Shown: piece by piece, positions 5,422 to 6,788 of the stretch
Layout: every line of letters begins with the position of its first letter
Position numbering within the stretch: the stretch's first letter is position 1
From: Chloroflexi bacterium RBG_13_51_18
GTDB taxonomy: Bacteria > Chloroflexota > Dehalococcoidia > Dehalococcoidales > RBG-16-60-22
Direction: 5' to 3'
Length of the DNA stretch: 6,788 nt
Assembly: GCA_001796495.1 (NCBI GenBank)
Contig: MGMR01000107.1
Location: forward strand, 1 to 6,788
The notes under the pieces: generated by a model
Database searches by the model: none
Seen by the model: the letters and a program-made list of their open reading frames with translations, nothing else
What the model was told of the DNA's origin: nothing
Made by a program: the position numbers and the translations under genes

Positions 5422-6788
5422 ATGGACGATATCAGGTTATTAATAGATTTCGGGAGCACATTCACCAAGGCGGCGGCAGTCGACCTTGACAGGGTCGAAG
5501 TAATCGCCACCGCCCGAGTGCCTTCCACCGTGGAAACGGACATTACCGTCGGACTGGAAGCAGCACTGAAGGAAATATCAGTAAAAACCGGCATTAAAAA
5601 TCCTGAAAAACTAAAGTCGCTGGCCTGCTCCAGCGCCGCCGGCGGACTGCGCATGGTCTGCATCGGGTTTGTGACGGAGCTAACGAGTAAAGCCGCCAAC
5701 CACGCGGCGCTGGGGGCGGGGGCCAAGGTGGTGGGGTTATATTCTTTTAAGCTGACGCGGCAAGAAATCGACGAGATAGAGAAAACTGCGCCGGATATTT
5801 TATTACTTTGCGGGGGGACGGACGGGGGCGATGAAGCCGTAATTATCCATAACGCAGGCATGCTGGCCAGGACCAGTCGGAAAATCAACAATATCATCGT
5901 TGCCGGAAATAAGACGACTTACGACGCGAATAAAGATATTTTTAAAAACAGCGGTAAGCGCGTCATTTATACGAAGAATGTCATGCCGGAAATAGGCGTA
6001 CTGGACACGGGCCCCTGTAATAAAGAGATACGGGAAATATTTATTAAGAATATTATTAAAGCCAAAGGCATCGACAAGGCGCGGGCAATAGTGGGGGAGG
6101 TGATAATGCCGACGCCGTCGGCGGTGCTGGAAGCCGCCAAGCTACTGGCAGAGGGGGTCGAGGGGGAGGGGGGATACGGGGAACTAATGGTCATCGACCC
6201 GGGCGGGGCAACGACCGACGTACATTCAATAGCCGAGGGGATACCGACATCCGGCGGCGTGACGATGGTCAATACCCTGCCCGAACCTTACGTGAAAAGG
6301 ACGGTGGAGGGGAACCTTGGGCTCAAATATAACGTCGACAGCTTGAGCGAATTTACCAGGGGTAAGAAACTCAACCCCCATTTTAAAGAAATCTGCCGGG
6401 GATTTCACGAGGGGAAACTGCCGCAGAGTCGGGAGGAAATCGACTGTCACCTATTGCTATCGCGCCTCGCCGTAGAGGTGGCGGTAAGCCAGCACGCGGG
6501 GAAACTGGAAAAGATATACAGTCCCACCGGCGAAATGATGCTGCAGCACGGTAAAGACCTGACCGGCGTAAAGACCGTCATCGGGACGGGGGGGCCGATA
6601 ATTTTTTCGTCCACTCCAAGAGATATCATGGAGGGCGCGCTGTACCAGAAAGAAAATCCCCTTATACTTAAGCCGAAAGAGCCCCGGTTCTATATCGATG
6701 AACAGTATTTGCTTTACGCCGTGGGACTGCTCTCCCAGGAAGAACCGGAAAAGGCGTTATTACTTGCGAAAAAGTATCTTAAACCAAT
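5422..6788 (+). CDS. glmL: GlmL/MutL-type reactivating ATPase of glutamate mutase, 3' end outside window
   Basis: GlmL belongs to the actin/Hsp70-like ATPase fold. It sits in glutamate mutase operons and by analogy with diol dehydratase reactivases it releases damaged cobalamin from the mutase using ATP. The frame is open from ATG 5422 to the window end, 455 codons plus two bases, with no stop. Family members are about 460-470 residues, so only a short tail is missing. Visible are the phosphate-1 motif IDFGSTFTK (8-16), the family-typical ACSSAAGGLRMV (about 75-86), CGGTDGGD (130-137), the phosphate-2 motif D259PGGATTDVHS269, and the adenosine motif GTGGPI at 388-393. A TGA at 5416-5418 just upstream in frame fixes ATG 5422 as the first possible start. 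No Shine-Dalgarno sequence is visible in the 12 nt between the palindromic element and this start. Order glmE-glmS-glmL differs from the S-L-E order I recall for Clostridium tetanomorphum. Confidence 0.93.
   Translation, partial: MDDIRLLIDFGSTFTKAAAVDLDRVEVIATARVPSTVETDITVGLEAALKEISVKTGIKNPEKLKSLACSSAAGGLRMVCIGFVTELTSKAANHAALGAGAKVVGLYSFKLTRQEIDEIEKTAPDILLLCGGTDGGDEAVIIHNAGMLARTSRKINNIIVAGNKTTYDANKDIFKNSGKRVIYTKNVMPEIGVLDTGPCNKEIREIFIKNIIKAKGIDKARAIVGEVIMPTPSAVLEAAKLLAEGVEGEGGYGELMVIDPGGATTDVHSIAEGIPTSGGVTMVNTLPEPYVKRTVEGNLGLKYNVDSLSEFTRGKKLNPHFKEICRGFHEGKLPQSREEIDCHLLLSRLAVEVAVSQHAGKLEKIYSPTGEMMLQHGKDLTGVKTVIGTGGPIIFSSTPRDIMEGALYQKENPLILKPKEPRFYIDEQYLLYAVGLLSQEEPEKALLLAKKYLKP

Noticed and set aside
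5310..5897. A 195-codon minus-strand open frame covering the palindrome and the start of glmL.
   Set aside because: It is opposite the well-supported glmL frame, runs into the palindromic repeat, and its translation is low-complexity Ser/Ala/Pro with no recognisable motif.
4873..6788. The names mutS and mutL taken as DNA mismatch repair genes.
   Set aside because: The proteins carry the DxHxxG cobalamin signature and the actin-like ATPase motifs of the glutamate mutase system. There is no mismatch repair MutS domain or GHKL ATPase motif.

Overview
This window is a piece of a bacterial chromosome, most likely from a strict anaerobe. It carries the C-terminal three quarters or so of a tungsten-type aldehyde:ferredoxin oxidoreductase (AOR) family enzyme. 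It also carries a complete set of coenzyme B12-dependent mutase genes of the glutamate mutase type and two short-chain dehydrogenases (SDRs). The moderately GC-rich coding sequence and the interspersed palindromes (a TGTCATTGCGAG...CTCGCAATGACA unit and a GGATTCCGGTTT-type hairpin) resemble what is common in sediment and groundwater anaerobes such as Dehalococcoidia (Chloroflexota) or some Desulfobacterota. That taxonomic guess is inference from pattern memory only and is weak.

Layout. Bases 3-1466 (+): 3' part of the AOR-family gene, cut by the left edge. Bases 1472-2254 (-): a classical NAD-type SDR, convergent with the AOR gene with only 5 bp between the two stop codons. Bases 2255-2396: a 142-bp divergent intergenic region with a perfect 13-bp inverted repeat and AT-rich promoter-like hexamers. 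Bases 2397-3206 (+): a second SDR. Bases 3232-4692 (+): a divergent homologue of the glutamate mutase catalytic subunit (GlmE/MutE). Bases 4693-4872: a 180-bp spacer packed with repeat-like sequence. Bases 4873-5298 (+): the small B12-binding subunit (GlmS/MutS of glutamate mutase). Bases 5299-5421: a spacer holding a complete 102-bp palindromic element. Bases 5422-6788 (+): the GlmL/MutL-type reactivating ATPase, running off the right edge only a few residues before its expected end. No gene-free stretch exceeds 300 bases.

How the genes may work together. SDR2, glmE, glmS and glmL read the same way and probably form one transcription unit. GlmE and GlmS would form the holo-mutase around adenosylcobalamin, GlmL would exchange damaged cofactor using ATP, and SDR2 would oxidise or reduce a substrate or product. 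The usual partners of glutamate fermentation through 3-methylaspartate (methylaspartate ammonia-lyase, mesaconase, citramalate lyase) are not in the window. The large subunit keeps the three arginines that clamp glutamate in the known enzyme but differs elsewhere in the pocket. A glutamate-mutase-like carbon-skeleton rearrangement on a modified or different substrate, linked to SDR redox steps and perhaps to the AOR, is the most interesting reading. It is a hypothesis.
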